Positions 44,501 through 52,714 of a stretch of 64,000 nt of DNA are shown one piece after another (the first letter of the stretch is position 1; each line of letters begins with the position of its first letter). Origin of the DNA: Petrachloros mirabilis ULC683 (GTDB lineage Bacteria > Cyanobacteriota > Cyanobacteriia > Thermosynechococcales > Thermosynechococcaceae); NCBI RefSeq assembly GCF_009939295.1, contig NZ_WVIC01000001.1:1-64000 (forward strand), given 5' to 3'. The notes beneath the pieces were generated by a model that was not told the origin of the DNA, ran no database searches, and saw only the letters and a program-made list of their open reading frames with translations. The position numbers were made by a program, and so were the translations under genes.

Positions 44501-44852
44501 CGGTGGTGGCTTCATTGAGGGCTTGATCGACATTCCCCCCCGGTTCAAAATACAGATCAACGCTAACTCGGCCTTCCCGAGTCTGGGAGTATACCTGGAC
44601 AACGCCCTCAGTGGCAGAGAGTACCTCTTCTAGGGGACGGGTAACCTCATCAATCAAGATTTCTGGGGCAATGCCCGGGGCATTCAACCGCACCCCAATG
44701 CGGGGGTAGGTAATCGAGGGCAGCAAATCCACCTGGATGGTGCTCAAAAAGAACAGACCCATGACCAAGACCGCTAAGGTCAGCATCAGAGTGCCGATGT
44801 GCCGCCGAATTGCGATCGCACTTATCTTTAGCCCCGTAGGAACTCCAGTCAT
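41565..44852 (-). CDS. RND-family efflux transporter permease subunit (AcrB/CusA superfamily)
   Basis: The 1095-residue product has the RND layout: one N-terminal helix, a large periplasmic domain, six helices, a second periplasmic domain and five more helices. The N-terminus ends with VDLLPSITYPRIGVRLNAPG, typical of the HAE1-type drug efflux group. Motif GLALGVGIVVDNSIVMLE carries the proton-relay Asp residues. The cytoplasmic C-terminal tail is basic and Pro/Thr-rich. ATG 44852 has a GAGGAGG ribosome site. It lies 10 nt after its adaptor gene. A TolC-like outer-membrane gene is not in the window. Substrates are not predictable. Confidence 0.95.
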   Translation of the reverse strand: MTGVPTGLKISAIAIRRHIGTLMLTLAVLVMGLFFLSTIQVDLLPSITYPRIGVRLNAPGIAPEILIDEVTRPLEEVLSATEGVVQVYSQTREGRVSVDLYFEPGGNVDQALNEATTAFNRGRGQLPDAIEEPRLFKADPSQLPVYEMALTSPTRNAAELRVLADEDLARELTVIPGVASVDVSGGQEEEIRINIDLARLQALGVGLPDVLNELRDRNQDVSGGRLRGENAERLTRTVGRFDSVREIRNLAFEVRDPQLSTNLNSDNPLTRRVYLRDFAEVVDGTKDQRVAALLNGQSAVKISVQKQPDANSIEVVNRVKDRIEELRSGGILPEDIDTLPTLDESIFIRNSISNVATAGLIGAGLAAISVLLFLGSLRQTLIIVISIPLAILAALIFMRLTGLSLNVFSLGGLALGVGIVVDNSIVMLETIAEGVGMTPGQDATTALTPKQVIEQSIRSSSSVESALVASTSTNLVSVLPFLMIGGFFALLFNELILTISFAVAASILIALTVVPMITSRLLAVPWRSGINRFFLLRGFNRRFEAATAGYRNILLQVLRLRILIILLAFVVLGGSSWWMLGQVPQEILPRINTGQANLFAQFPAGTPLASNQKVMAAVNEILLEQPETEYVFSTVGGFLFGSNTTENPLRSTSNITLKPGSDIEAYVDRVNQEFNRLNLVDIRLRLSPGQVRGLVLSNSPLRNADVDVILQGDDIDTLEAAGREVLSTLDQEATLSSFRPDADSREPELRVIPDWERARALGLSTTDIGNTIQTALEGSVPTQLQRGDRLVDVRVQLDRTAIQQASQLARIPLFGDNRQPIQLADVARIEEGQAPGEIQRINQRAVFLIAGSLTEGANLGAALEEVDEIVSGIELPEGVRLLPSSAAERNREIQTALLVLGSLASFFVFVVMAVQYNSLIDPLVILFTIPLSLSGGVLGLFLTQTAIGATVIIGVVLLVGIVVNNAIIMVDLANQIREQQSCDRIDAILQAAPQRLRPILMTTITTVLGMFPLALGVGEGSEFLQPLGVVVFSGLSLATVLTLFIIPCFYLLLHDGPGWHWRRGIPARTHLRKRVSDHAPTPLTPTKSQPDGLSS

Positions 44853-44862
44853 GGCGTCCTCC

Positions 44863-46200
44863 TCAGTTCGACAAAATACTCAGTTGCACCGTCTCTTGAT
44901 CTTCCAAGGGACGAGTGCTGCGCACAACATAGCGCTCACCGGGACTCAATCCAGCAATAATTTCGACCTGGCCATCCGCCTGCTCACCCACCGTCACTGG
45001 CCGAGCTTCCACCGTCGGGGGTTCACCCTCAGCAATCACAAACAGACGCGGGGGCGCATCAGCCCCTTCTGATCTTGAGGGTGCTTCAGCATTTGATCCG
45101 GGTCTTCTCCCCGATTGACCATCAGGCCGACCCTGTCTGGCTTCCCCCGGGCGCTGGAGAGCCGTCTGGGGCACAACCACGCGATTACTTCCATTTTGCT
45201 GAAAACGCACCCGAGCCAGTAGCCCACTCCCCACCCGACCATCCGGGTTAGGCATGGTCACTTCCAAGGGAATTAATCGGGCCGTGGGATCTGCCACGGG
45301 TGGAATGCGGCTAATAGTGCCGTTAAACGTTTGATTGCGATAGGCATCTAGGCGTACCTGCACCGACTGCCCCACCTGAATCTGGCCAAACTCTAACTCA
45401 GAGACCTGCACCGTCACTTTCACCTGGCTAAAGTCACCAATTGTCAAGACCTCATCACCGGTTTGCACCAGATTACCCATTTCAATGGTTCGCGCAGAAA
45501 CCACCCCACTAATGGGCGATTGCAGCACGGCAAAGGAACGTCGCTCTTGGATCTGAGCAATCACCGCTCGCTGAGCCTCCACTCGGCGCTGGGCAGCACT
45601 GACTGCCTGCTGTTGAGTGCCAACTTGATTTTGCGCCGCCCGCAAAGTCTGGAGCAGCGTGTTGGCAGTGGTTCGGGCTTGCTCCGCTTCCTGAGCAGAA
45701 ATCGCCCCATCATTGAGGAGACTTTGAAAGCGATCGGCATCACTGCGAGCCTGCTCAAGCTGAAAGCGCACCTCTTCAACTTGGGTTTGAGCTGACTGTA
45801 CCTGTGTCATAGCCTGGGCCACTTCTGACTGTCGGGCTGCCAACTCAGCCTCCGCTTGCAAAACCTCAGTCATGAGCAAATTGTCATCAATCCGACCCAG
45901 GATCTGGCCTTGCTGCACGGCATCCCCGGCATCGACGCGCAAATCTAGTAACTGTCCTTCAATGCGGGGGCGCACAGCTACCTCACGCACAGGACCTGTC
46001 GTTCCCGTATATTCTGCCCCTTCATCGAGCTGACCCGCTTCAGCGACAGCTACATCCACTGAGGGGGTTTGTGAGCTGCGATCGGGGCGCTGAGCCTGGG
46101 CATCGGCGGCGGCATCTGACTCGCCTTGGCACCCCGACAAAAGCACCATCAAGCCCACTAGGGCTACACTCACTCCCTGTTTCCAGCTCACTCCGGTCAA
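44863..46200 (-). CDS. RND efflux periplasmic adaptor lipoprotein
   Basis: The 445-residue adaptor (membrane fusion protein) links the RND pump to an outer-membrane channel. A lipoprotein signal ends LVGLMVLLSGC with Cys24 as the lipidated residue. Then come a half-lipoyl strand (VRPRIEGQLLDLRVDAGDAV), a long coiled-coil hairpin (ELAARQSEVAQAMTQVQSAQ), the second lipoyl half (VLQSPISGVVSARTIEMGNL), a beta-barrel and a membrane-proximal domain containing a Gly/Arg-rich insert. TTG 46200 is preceded by GGGGAGG at five bases, which supports this unusual start. It is cotranscribed with the permease. Confidence 0.94.
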   Translation of the reverse strand: MTGVSWKQGVSVALVGLMVLLSGCQGESDAAADAQAQRPDRSSQTPSVDVAVAEAGQLDEGAEYTGTTGPVREVAVRPRIEGQLLDLRVDAGDAVQQGQILGRIDDNLLMTEVLQAEAELAARQSEVAQAMTQVQSAQTQVEEVRFQLEQARSDADRFQSLLNDGAISAQEAEQARTTANTLLQTLRAAQNQVGTQQQAVSAAQRRVEAQRAVIAQIQERRSFAVLQSPISGVVSARTIEMGNLVQTGDEVLTIGDFSQVKVTVQVSELEFGQIQVGQSVQVRLDAYRNQTFNGTISRIPPVADPTARLIPLEVTMPNPDGRVGSGLLARVRFQQNGSNRVVVPQTALQRPGEARQGRPDGQSGRRPGSNAEAPSRSEGADAPPRLFVIAEGEPPTVEARPVTVGEQADGQVEIIAGLSPGERYVVRSTRPLEDQETVQLSILSN

Positions 46201-46605
46201 GGGATCCTCCCCATCAGGCGAGAGTTTCGTCTATCCGTCTCTACAAAACTTTGGGTTTCCATCCTGGATGAAGCAATACCACTAACTGGGCTGAAGCAAG
46301 GGAGATTAAATTATGCTAGGGCTGGCTGGGCTACCCAACATTAGACGGCTACCCAATTGTGTTATAGCGCAGGTTGAGTAACAAAATGTGTATCTTTCGG
46401 CAGAAGGTCATGCTGCAAGCAGCAACCTAGTAGCCCTGTTGAACTGAGACGGCGACCAGATTGGCACAGGGGTTTCGTCCCTGAGCTACAATCTTTGCGG
46501 TGTAAAGTGGGACAAGGATACTGGTTTTCAAGACCCCAAGCAGCGGCAGCCAGTCAAAGCTAGGGAGTTTTACAAGTCCCCACAGTGAACAATGAGGAAG
46601 AACTG
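46201..46605. other. Gene-free divergent control region between the RND operon and ssb
   Basis: The 405 nt hold no convincing open frame, RNA gene or strong hairpin. A short direct repeat, GGCTACCCAA, occurs near 46,331 and 46,349. Promoters for the leftward efflux operon and the rightward ssb-birA pair must lie here, but I see no operator I can name. Confidence 0.5.
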
Positions 46606-46965
46606 ATGAGCTTAAACTTAGTGAGTTTGGTCGGTCGCGTTGGGGGTGACCCTGATGTGCGATATTTCGAGTCTGGCAGTGTGGTGTGTAACCTCACCTT
46701 GGCGGTGGATCGGCGCACCCGCAATAGCGATCAACCGGACTGGTTTAGCTTAGAGCTGTGGGGAAAAACTGCCGAAATCGCCGCCAACTACGTCCGCAAG
46801 GGCAGTCAAATTGGGGTAACCGGCACGCTCAAGTTTGATCATTGGCAAGATCGAGGCACTGGGATTGATCGCTCCAAGCCCGTGATTCGAGTCGATCGCT
46901 TAGATCTGCTGGGCTCTAAGCGTGATCCAGAAAGCACCAGTAGTAGCTACGAGGAAGAGTTCTAA
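46606..46965 (+). CDS. ssb: Single-stranded DNA-binding protein
   Basis: The 119-residue product has an OB-fold: LNLVSLVGRVGGDPDVRYFE, NLTLAVDRRTRN, DWFSLELWGKTAEIAANYVR and KGSQIGVTGTLKFD are the classic SSB strands. The tail is short and acidic (SSSYEEEF), lacking the exact DIPF end but with a terminal Phe that could bind partner proteins. It protects single-stranded DNA in replication and repair. ATG 46606 has GAGGAAGA seven bases upstream; a GTG seven codons earlier is an alternative. birA starts 16 nt after its stop. Confidence 0.9.
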   Translation: MSLNLVSLVGRVGGDPDVRYFESGSVVCNLTLAVDRRTRNSDQPDWFSLELWGKTAEIAANYVRKGSQIGVTGTLKFDHWQDRGTGIDRSKPVIRVDRLDLLGSKRDPESTSSSYEEEF

Positions 46966-46981
46966 GGGTTGAGGCGATCCC

Positions 46982-47842
46982 GTGGAATCAAGGGGTTTTC
47001 CAGAGGCAGCCAGTGCACCCGATTGGCTGCACTGGCTGCCAGACTGTGCCAGCACCAATAGCTGGATTTTAGCTCATGGGCGTCACCTGCCATCGGGGGA
47101 TGCGGTGTTTACCCGTCACCAAACAGCAGGTAGAGGACAGCAGGGAAGGCTGTGGCAGGCTCCCCCAGGGGTGTTAACGGTCAGTTTTGGGTTAGACTGG
47201 CCAGTTTCTGAGCACAGGGGAGTAACCTTGGGCGTGGGGCTGGCGGTGATCTATGCCATTGCCGATTTAATGCCAGCCCTCGACGACGCCCTCCAGATCA
47301 AATGGCCCAACGACATTTGGGTGCAGCAGCGCAAGCTGGCCGGTATTTTGTGTGAAATGGGTCAGCGCGAGGGCTGGCCATCCCTGGAGATGCAGCGCGT
47401 GATTGTCGGTATTGGTCTCAATCGCCAGGTCAACTTTACCCCAGAGGCTCTGGCCGCGCTGGATTATCCCATTAGTTTGCATCAACTTGGGGTGCCGGTT
47501 CCCAGTGAATTGGCACTGCTGACTCGGTTGCGCGACTACCTGCGGCAATTGGCTAGTTTTTGGGTCTATGCAGAGACCCAGGGGCAATCAGGTCTGGCTG
47601 CTTTACTGCCAGACTTGAATCGCCGGGATGCCCTGCGACAACAACTTATCCAGGTGACACTAGGAAACAAACAGGGGATGGGAACTGCCCTGGGTCTAGA
47701 TGCTCAAGGCCGCCTCCTTGTGCGCGGTCATAACCAGTCTTGCTATGCTTTGGCGACCGGATCGGTACGGTGTCTCACCCGTAAGATCGCCAAACTCCCA
47801 TCAAAATACCCTGAACCTGTACTTGAGCCGCAGGCACCTTGA
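46982..47842 (+). CDS. birA: Biotin--[acetyl-CoA carboxylase] ligase
   Basis: The 286-residue ligase activates biotin as biotinyl-AMP and attaches it to the AccB carrier Lys. Motifs are STNSWIL, the Gly-rich adenylate loop GRGQQGRLW, IKWPNDIW with the catalytic Lys, KLAGILCE, and VIVGIGLNRQV. There is no N-terminal HTH, so it is a monofunctional class I ligase. GTG 46982 has GAGG upstream. The last 22 codons (about 68 nt) overlap the 3' end of the convergent lexA gene; the tail IAKLPSKYPEPVLEPQAP looks non-conserved and was probably gained by read-through into lexA. Confidence 0.9.
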   Translation: MESRGFPEAASAPDWLHWLPDCASTNSWILAHGRHLPSGDAVFTRHQTAGRGQQGRLWQAPPGVLTVSFGLDWPVSEHRGVTLGVGLAVIYAIADLMPALDDALQIKWPNDIWVQQRKLAGILCEMGQREGWPSLEMQRVIVGIGLNRQVNFTPEALAALDYPISLHQLGVPVPSELALLTRLRDYLRQLASFWVYAETQGQSGLAALLPDLNRRDALRQQLIQVTLGNKQGMGTALGLDAQGRLLVRGHNQSCYALATGSVRCLTRKIAKLPSKYPEPVLEPQAP

Positions 47843-48392
47843 TGGGTTTGTAAGCGTCATTGGCGGCTTCTAGGGTGACCTGAGCCCCCCGACGGTAAAA
47901 TCGCTTCAGTGTGGTACCGGCTCCTGAGACAATGGCAGCGACAATGGTACCGTTTTTGACCTGTTTAGCCTCTGCGACGGGACACATGATCACGATGTCT
48001 CCCTCGGCAATGTGGGCGTCAATCATGCTGTCACCATTCACCCGCAGGGCATAGCAATGGGGCATGAGGAGAGATTGATCTAGGTCAAAAGTCTCCACGG
48101 AATCAGTAAATGCTTCTACTAGACCCCCGGCTGCGATCGCACCCAAAATTGGAATTTGATGGGTTTGGAGTCGATAGTCAGGATGCACAATTCTGAGGGT
48201 TCGAGCCTGTCCAGGCTGCCAGTCAATGTATCCTTTGCGGCGCAGGTGGTCGAGCCGACTTTGCACAGGAGCAGGAGATCGTAAGCGCATTGACTCCATC
48301 ATTTGGCGAATGGAGGGGGCATGTTGATGCTGGCCGATATAGTCTACCAGCCAGTCAAAGAGCTCTTGTTGGGCTTTGGTTAAAGGTTCCAT
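47775..48392 (-). CDS. lexA: LexA repressor
   Basis: The 205-residue product has an N-terminal winged HTH (EPLTKAQQELFDWLVDYIGQ, APSIRQMMESMRL) and a C-terminal S24 peptidase domain. The Ala-Gly cleavage site is present (GAIAAGGLVE), the nucleophile Ser is in NGDSMIDA, and the Lys general base is in TTLKRFYR. So it should self-cleave with RecA, unlike Synechocystis LexA, which lacks these features. ATG 48392 begins MEPLTKAQ; a GTG eight codons upstream is less likely. The 3' end overlaps convergent birA by 68 bp. A LexA box lies about 55 nt upstream. Confidence 0.93.
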   Translation of the reverse strand: MEPLTKAQQELFDWLVDYIGQHQHAPSIRQMMESMRLRSPAPVQSRLDHLRRKGYIDWQPGQARTLRIVHPDYRLQTHQIPILGAIAAGGLVEAFTDSVETFDLDQSLLMPHCYALRVNGDSMIDAHIAEGDIVIMCPVAEAKQVKNGTIVAAIVSGAGTTLKRFYRRGAQVTLEAANDAYKPIKVPAAQVQVQGILMGVWRSYG

Positions 48393-48446
48393 GAAAATTG
48401 TCAAGAATTGAACCACGCTCTACCCTGACGGGACTTTGCCAGTCAC

Positions 48447-48460
48447 GGAACGTCTGTACT
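48447..48460 (-). promoter_or_regulatory. Probable LexA box upstream of lexA
   Basis: On the minus strand the sequence is AGTACAGACGTTCC, matching the cyanobacterial/Gram-positive consensus RGTAC-N3-DGTWCB at every fixed position except D (C here). It is 55 nt before the lexA ATG, where autoregulation would be expected. Confidence 0.65.
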
Positions 48461-48535
48461 ACAACCATCATAGCGTCAATGGAGCAACCTGGATCATGCC
48501 CTGGAAATCTTGGCAGCAAGGGGGCTGAGAGGCCG

Positions 48536-48672
48536 TCTGAAAACCTCATTCATCCCTGCATTAGCCCCCCCAACCCCCCGGGGGGAGAAAGCCAAAAACT
48601 CTGCTCATTTCCCCCCAGAATTGGGGGGCTAGGGGGGCAAGTGCAAGGTCTCAGCAACTTCTCAAACAAGCT
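48536..48672. repeat. GC-rich palindromic dispersed repeat, copy 4
   Basis: This fills most of the lexA-murE spacer: ctgcattagccccccc and aaccccccggggggag, then a spacer and ccccccagaattggggggct followed by ggggggcaagtgcaaggtct. The order and the ctgcattag edge match the other copies in mirror image. No gene is seen. Confidence 0.6.
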
Positions 48673-48698
48673 CTGAGCCGCAAAAGTCACGAACCCAA

Positions 48699-50219
48699 TC
48701 ACGACGCCATTGACCTGAAGCCATATTTGGTTTGCAAGGCGGCTTCAGCTTCTTCCCGGTCATCGAAGTGGATTTTTTCGGTGCCCAGAATTTGATAGTC
48801 TTCATGGCCTTTCCCCGCAATGAGCACGCTGTCACCTGGCTGGGCCTGAGCAATGGCCTGGTGAATGGCAGTGCGACGATCGACTTCGACCATGGGGCGG
48901 GTCTGGGCGGGAATTCCTCTGATAATATCCGCCAAAATCTGCTGGGGATCTTCGGTGCGGGGGTTGTCAGAGGTGACAACGGCCACATCAGCAAGGCGAG
49001 CTGCGATCGCACCCATTTGGGGACGCTTGGTGCGATCGCGGTCGCCCCCACAGCCAAACACACAGATCAGCTGACCGGCCACAAAGGGGCGGGTTGCCGT
49101 CAGCAGGTTTTCCAGACTATCGGGGGTGTGGGCATAGTCCACAATGACACTGATGTCTTGATCCGGGCCAATGCGCACTTGCTGAACCCGACCTGGCACC
49201 CCCGGAAACGTCGCCAACCCTGCCGTGATGCGGTCTAAATCCAAGCCTAGGTGTAGCCCTACCCCAATGGCCGCCAGCACATTGGACACATTAAACTGCC
49301 CCACCAAAGGCGACTGGAATGAGGTTGAGCCAGAGGGGGTGTTCAGAATGCCAGCAACCCCTTCAGGGGTATAGCGCAAATCACTCACCCAGAGATCTGC
49401 ATTTTCCTGGGTGCTGTAGGTCCAAACGCTGCCACCCGCGCAGGCTTCGATCAAACGGCGACCAAAGGCATCCTCTTGATTGAGAATGGCGCGTCCCTTG
49501 AGGTAGTCCGCTGAGAACAGGAGCGCCTTGGCCGCAAAGTAGTCTTCTAAATCCTTGTGGTAATCGAGATGATCTTGGGTGAGGTTGGTGAAGGCTGCTG
49601 CCGTAAACTCACAGCCTAAAACCCGCTGCTGTGCTAAGGCGTGACTGCTCACTTCCATGACCCCAAATTGGCAGCCCGCAGCAACAGCTTGAGCTAAATG
49701 CTGTTGCAAGTCCACCGCAAAAGGGGTTGTGTGGGTTGCCGTGGTCTGATACCCGGGCCAACGGGCATAGAGCGTCCCCAACAGCGCAGTGGGATGCTGG
49801 GTTTGGTTGAGAAGATGCTCGATCAGGTGGGTCGTGGTGGTTTTGCCATTGGTGCCCGTTACCCCCACCAGGGGCATTTGTCGGCTGGGGTGGCCATAGA
49901 AGGCAGCGGCCACCATAGCGCAGACCCGGGGCAGGTCGGCCATGGGCAACACAAAGGCTTGCGCTAGAGCCGGACGTTCTATCTCTGGAGACACAAGAGC
50001 GGCAATGGCACCGGCTTCGAGGGCACTTGACCAGAAAGATCCCCCATTGACCCGAGTACCAGGCATGCCAATAAACACATGGCCCGGTTGACAGGCCCAA
50101 GAATTTGTGGAAATCCCCGTCACCTCTTGTTCAAGAGCCGGATGGTCAGAAACTTGCCACTCTGAAGCTGCAATCAGCTCAGTCGGCAGGATGGCCAAAA
50201 GGTCACGCAACTTGATCAT
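48699..50219 (-). CDS. murE: UDP-N-acetylmuramoyl-tripeptide synthetase MurE
   Basis: The 506-residue Mur ligase adds the third amino acid to UDP-MurNAc-Ala-Glu in the cytosol. It has a UDP-binding N-domain, the ATP loop GVTGTNGKTTTT, and carbamylated-Lys region KALLFSADYL. The C-terminal specificity motif DNPR (TSDNPRTEDP) indicates meso-diaminopimelate. The end is DDREEAEAALQ. ATG 50219 (MIKLRDLLA) fits the family; ATG 50231, four codons earlier, has GAGG upstream and is equally possible. It lies 63 nt (or 51 from the earlier start) after a glutaredoxin-like gene on the same strand. Confidence 0.95.
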   Translation of the reverse strand: MIKLRDLLAILPTELIAASEWQVSDHPALEQEVTGISTNSWACQPGHVFIGMPGTRVNGGSFWSSALEAGAIAALVSPEIERPALAQAFVLPMADLPRVCAMVAAAFYGHPSRQMPLVGVTGTNGKTTTTHLIEHLLNQTQHPTALLGTLYARWPGYQTTATHTTPFAVDLQQHLAQAVAAGCQFGVMEVSSHALAQQRVLGCEFTAAAFTNLTQDHLDYHKDLEDYFAAKALLFSADYLKGRAILNQEDAFGRRLIEACAGGSVWTYSTQENADLWVSDLRYTPEGVAGILNTPSGSTSFQSPLVGQFNVSNVLAAIGVGLHLGLDLDRITAGLATFPGVPGRVQQVRIGPDQDISVIVDYAHTPDSLENLLTATRPFVAGQLICVFGCGGDRDRTKRPQMGAIAARLADVAVVTSDNPRTEDPQQILADIIRGIPAQTRPMVEVDRRTAIHQAIAQAQPGDSVLIAGKGHEDYQILGTEKIHFDDREEAEAALQTKYGFRSMAS

Positions 50220-50282
50220 GTCTATTTCCATGCGCCTCACAAACTTGAGCAAATTCTAAGCTGACCTTGATAGAAATGCCAG

Positions 50283-50570
50283 CTAGAGATGCTTTTGCAA
50301 AAATTTCTGGAGTTGGGCAACCGACAGGCGAGGTGAGGGTCGAGGAAGGCGCATTTCTTGGGGAGGGGTTGTTTCACCCCCAGGACACAGGCGGCAAAGC
50401 ACTGGAATTTCATACTGATAGACCTGAAACCAAGCCGCATTTTGGGTAATATCCCGAATTTCTAAGGTCAGCGGTAGGTTAAAGGGAGGTGATGTCATCG
50501 CTCTGAGCTTGGCTTCCAAGCCCTCACACAAATGACATCCAGGTTTGCTATAGAGAATTAAGGTTGTCAA
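50283..50570 (-). CDS. Glutaredoxin-family protein
   Basis: The 95-residue thioredoxin-fold protein has the redox motif Cys-x2-Cys in SKPGCHLCEGLE near residue 12 and a cis-Pro in YEIPVLC, as in the glutaredoxin-like (DUF836/YruB-type) group. A second Cys pair (CRLC) follows the cis-Pro, which is uncommon and might form another disulfide or metal site. It is cytosolic with no signal. It starts 9 nt after the stop of the TPR gene and precedes murE, so all three may be cotranscribed. The redox partner is unknown. Confidence 0.87.
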   Translation of the reverse strand: MTTLILYSKPGCHLCEGLEAKLRAMTSPPFNLPLTLEIRDITQNAAWFQVYQYEIPVLCRLCPGGETTPPQEMRLPRPSPRLSVAQLQKFLQKHL

Positions 50571-50579
50571 CAGATTCCC

Positions 50580-52613
50580 CTAGGACAAATCTTGAGCAAT
50601 CATTTGAATGTGGCTGAGGGTTTCTTGGTAGCGCTGCATTTGCTGTAGGCTCAAAAAGCGATTGAGGGCTTGTCCCAAGGCATCTAAACTGGCTTGTCCT
50701 TCCCCGGCTTCGGCCAGCGCCAGTCCCCGCTGAAAAAACTGTTCAGCTTCCTGGAGGGGGGCGACAGTGGGTGGGGTGACACTCATCGAAGCCGTAGCAG
50801 ATGTCCCTGGGGGAGCTGGCAAAGGCAGGGGCTGGGTGACAGCATCATTAGGCTCAGAATTAGGCTCAGAGGACAAGGTAGCACCACAATGAATACAGTA
50901 GCGATTACCAGGCAAATTGCCCCCATGGGTACAGTTTTCTGCGGCAATGTCCGATTTTGACTTGGGGTCGCCCGAGGGTGAAAGCCAGTCTTCGCCTGAA
51001 GCGTAGTTGATTCCATGGGCATTCGCCGTCAAAGGCATCCCTAAAGGCGAAGGCTCTGCCGGTAATGCTGTCGGACTTGCGGGGGGCAAGCTAGGCCAGA
51101 GACTTGCAGAGGTCGGTTTGTGCCGAATCGCCTGATTCAGGTCTTCAGTGGCTCCCGCCATGTCTCGCAAAGCGGAGCGGCACTGTCCTCGGCGATAAAA
51201 GGCTTCGCTGTAGGTGGGGTCGAGTTGAATGCTTTGGGTGTAGTCTGCGATCGCACCTTCTAGGTCACCAATCAAGGCTCGACTTTTCCCCCGTTGAAAA
51301 TAGGCTTGAGCATCCAGAGGATTGTCTTCAATGGCCTGACTATAATCCGCAATCGTGGCCTCAATGGTGATTGGCTGAGCCTCAAGGGGGGGGTCGGGTT
51401 GATTCAGGGCATCTAGGGTATCTGAGAGAACGTCGCTGAAATCTCGCATCACCCCCAGAGAGTGAACCCTAGCCCAATGAAGCGACTGGTTTAAATCCTC
51501 CATGGCCAGTTCCGTTTGGCCTAGGGCACTGTAGCTTTGTCCCCGCTTAAAGTAAGCCTGAGAATTTTCGGGATCCAGCTCCAGCACCTTGGTATAGTCA
51601 GCAATGGCACCCTCCCAGGTTCCACTTAAAAATCTCTCTTGAGCCCGCTGAAGATACCCCTTAAGCGATGTGGGCTCTAGCTTGACGGTTTGGCCGAGAT
51701 GAATATTGGCCTCTTGATCGCTCACTGCTGCCCCTGGCGTCGAGAGGACTGCCCCTTGATGGGCTAGGGTCACCGTGGGCAGCGATTCCTCCTTGGGCAG
51801 ACTTGCCTCACTAGTCGCAAAAGGATCCCTGGGAATGCGCAAAATTCCAGCCCCGTAGACGCGGTTGTAGTAAGCAGCCTCGTGATTGGGGTTAATGAGC
51901 AGGGCTTGATTATAGTCTTCAGCAGCTTGCTGGGGGTTCCCCAGTTGAGAAAAACAATGACCCCGGTGGTAGAACGCATCTGCATGTCTGGGATTGCGAT
52001 CAATGGCGGTGGTCAAGTCGGCAACTGCCTGATCAAACTGACCCATCTGAAGCAAAAAGAGACCCCGCTGATAGTGGGCATTGGCATCTTTGGGCACCCG
52101 CATCGTCACCTGGGTATAGTCGCCTAAAGCGCCCTGAGCATCTCCCAATTGCTTGTATGCCTCAGCCCGGCGATAATAGGCTTTGATGCAAAATGGATTG
52201 AGTTTAATGGCTAAACTAAAATCTTGAATTGCGCCGGTTGGATCTTCTAACTTAAGACGGCTAATTCCCCGCTGAAAATAAGCTTCATCATAGTCTGGCA
52301 AAAGCTCTAGAACTCGGTTGAAATCTGCCAGGGCTTCCTGGGGACGATTCATCGTATTCAACACAAATCCCCGGTCAAAGTAGGCAATTGCTCGCTCTGG
52401 ACTGAGCTGCAAAGCCTCATTAAAATCCTCTAGAGCCCCTTCCGTATCACCAATTGCAGCTCTTTTGTTGGCACGATTAGTGAGTGCCTCTGCACTTTTA
52501 AGATCCTCTCCATAAACTTTGGCGAGGCTTCCGCCTGGAAGGGGTGTCTCATTGCCTTGAAAGCTGAACCAGAGTCTCAGCTTACCTAGGATTGCTTCAA
52601 AGATGCGTTTCAA
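50580..52613 (-). CDS. TPR-repeat protein with zinc-ribbon segment
   Basis: The 677-residue product carries about eleven TPR units in two blocks (about 35-245 and 300-480), such as AIAYFDRGFVLNTMNRPQEA and AQAYFKRGQSYSALGQTELA. A linker contains a small zinc-ribbon-like stretch (NLPGNRYCIHCGATLSSEP, preceded by AENCTHGG), and the C-terminal 60 residues form another helical pair. There is no signal peptide or membrane span. It probably scaffolds a protein complex; the partner is unknown. Such TPR-zinc-ribbon proteins are frequent in cyanobacteria. The start is ATG 52613. It is followed by glutaredoxin-like and murE genes. Confidence 0.88.
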   Translation of the reverse strand: MKRIFEAILGKLRLWFSFQGNETPLPGGSLAKVYGEDLKSAEALTNRANKRAAIGDTEGALEDFNEALQLSPERAIAYFDRGFVLNTMNRPQEALADFNRVLELLPDYDEAYFQRGISRLKLEDPTGAIQDFSLAIKLNPFCIKAYYRRAEAYKQLGDAQGALGDYTQVTMRVPKDANAHYQRGLFLLQMGQFDQAVADLTTAIDRNPRHADAFYHRGHCFSQLGNPQQAAEDYNQALLINPNHEAAYYNRVYGAGILRIPRDPFATSEASLPKEESLPTVTLAHQGAVLSTPGAAVSDQEANIHLGQTVKLEPTSLKGYLQRAQERFLSGTWEGAIADYTKVLELDPENSQAYFKRGQSYSALGQTELAMEDLNQSLHWARVHSLGVMRDFSDVLSDTLDALNQPDPPLEAQPITIEATIADYSQAIEDNPLDAQAYFQRGKSRALIGDLEGAIADYTQSIQLDPTYSEAFYRRGQCRSALRDMAGATEDLNQAIRHKPTSASLWPSLPPASPTALPAEPSPLGMPLTANAHGINYASGEDWLSPSGDPKSKSDIAAENCTHGGNLPGNRYCIHCGATLSSEPNSEPNDAVTQPLPLPAPPGTSATASMSVTPPTVAPLQEAEQFFQRGLALAEAGEGQASLDALGQALNRFLSLQQMQRYQETLSHIQMIAQDLS

Positions 52614-52714
52614 GGTGGTTGGGGAACTAGCGGTTTAGGAAGCGAGTCGCCACTATGTTAGCGATTTAGACACCTTAGCTCAACGTTGTTACATAATTTC
52701 AATCTATATCCTAG

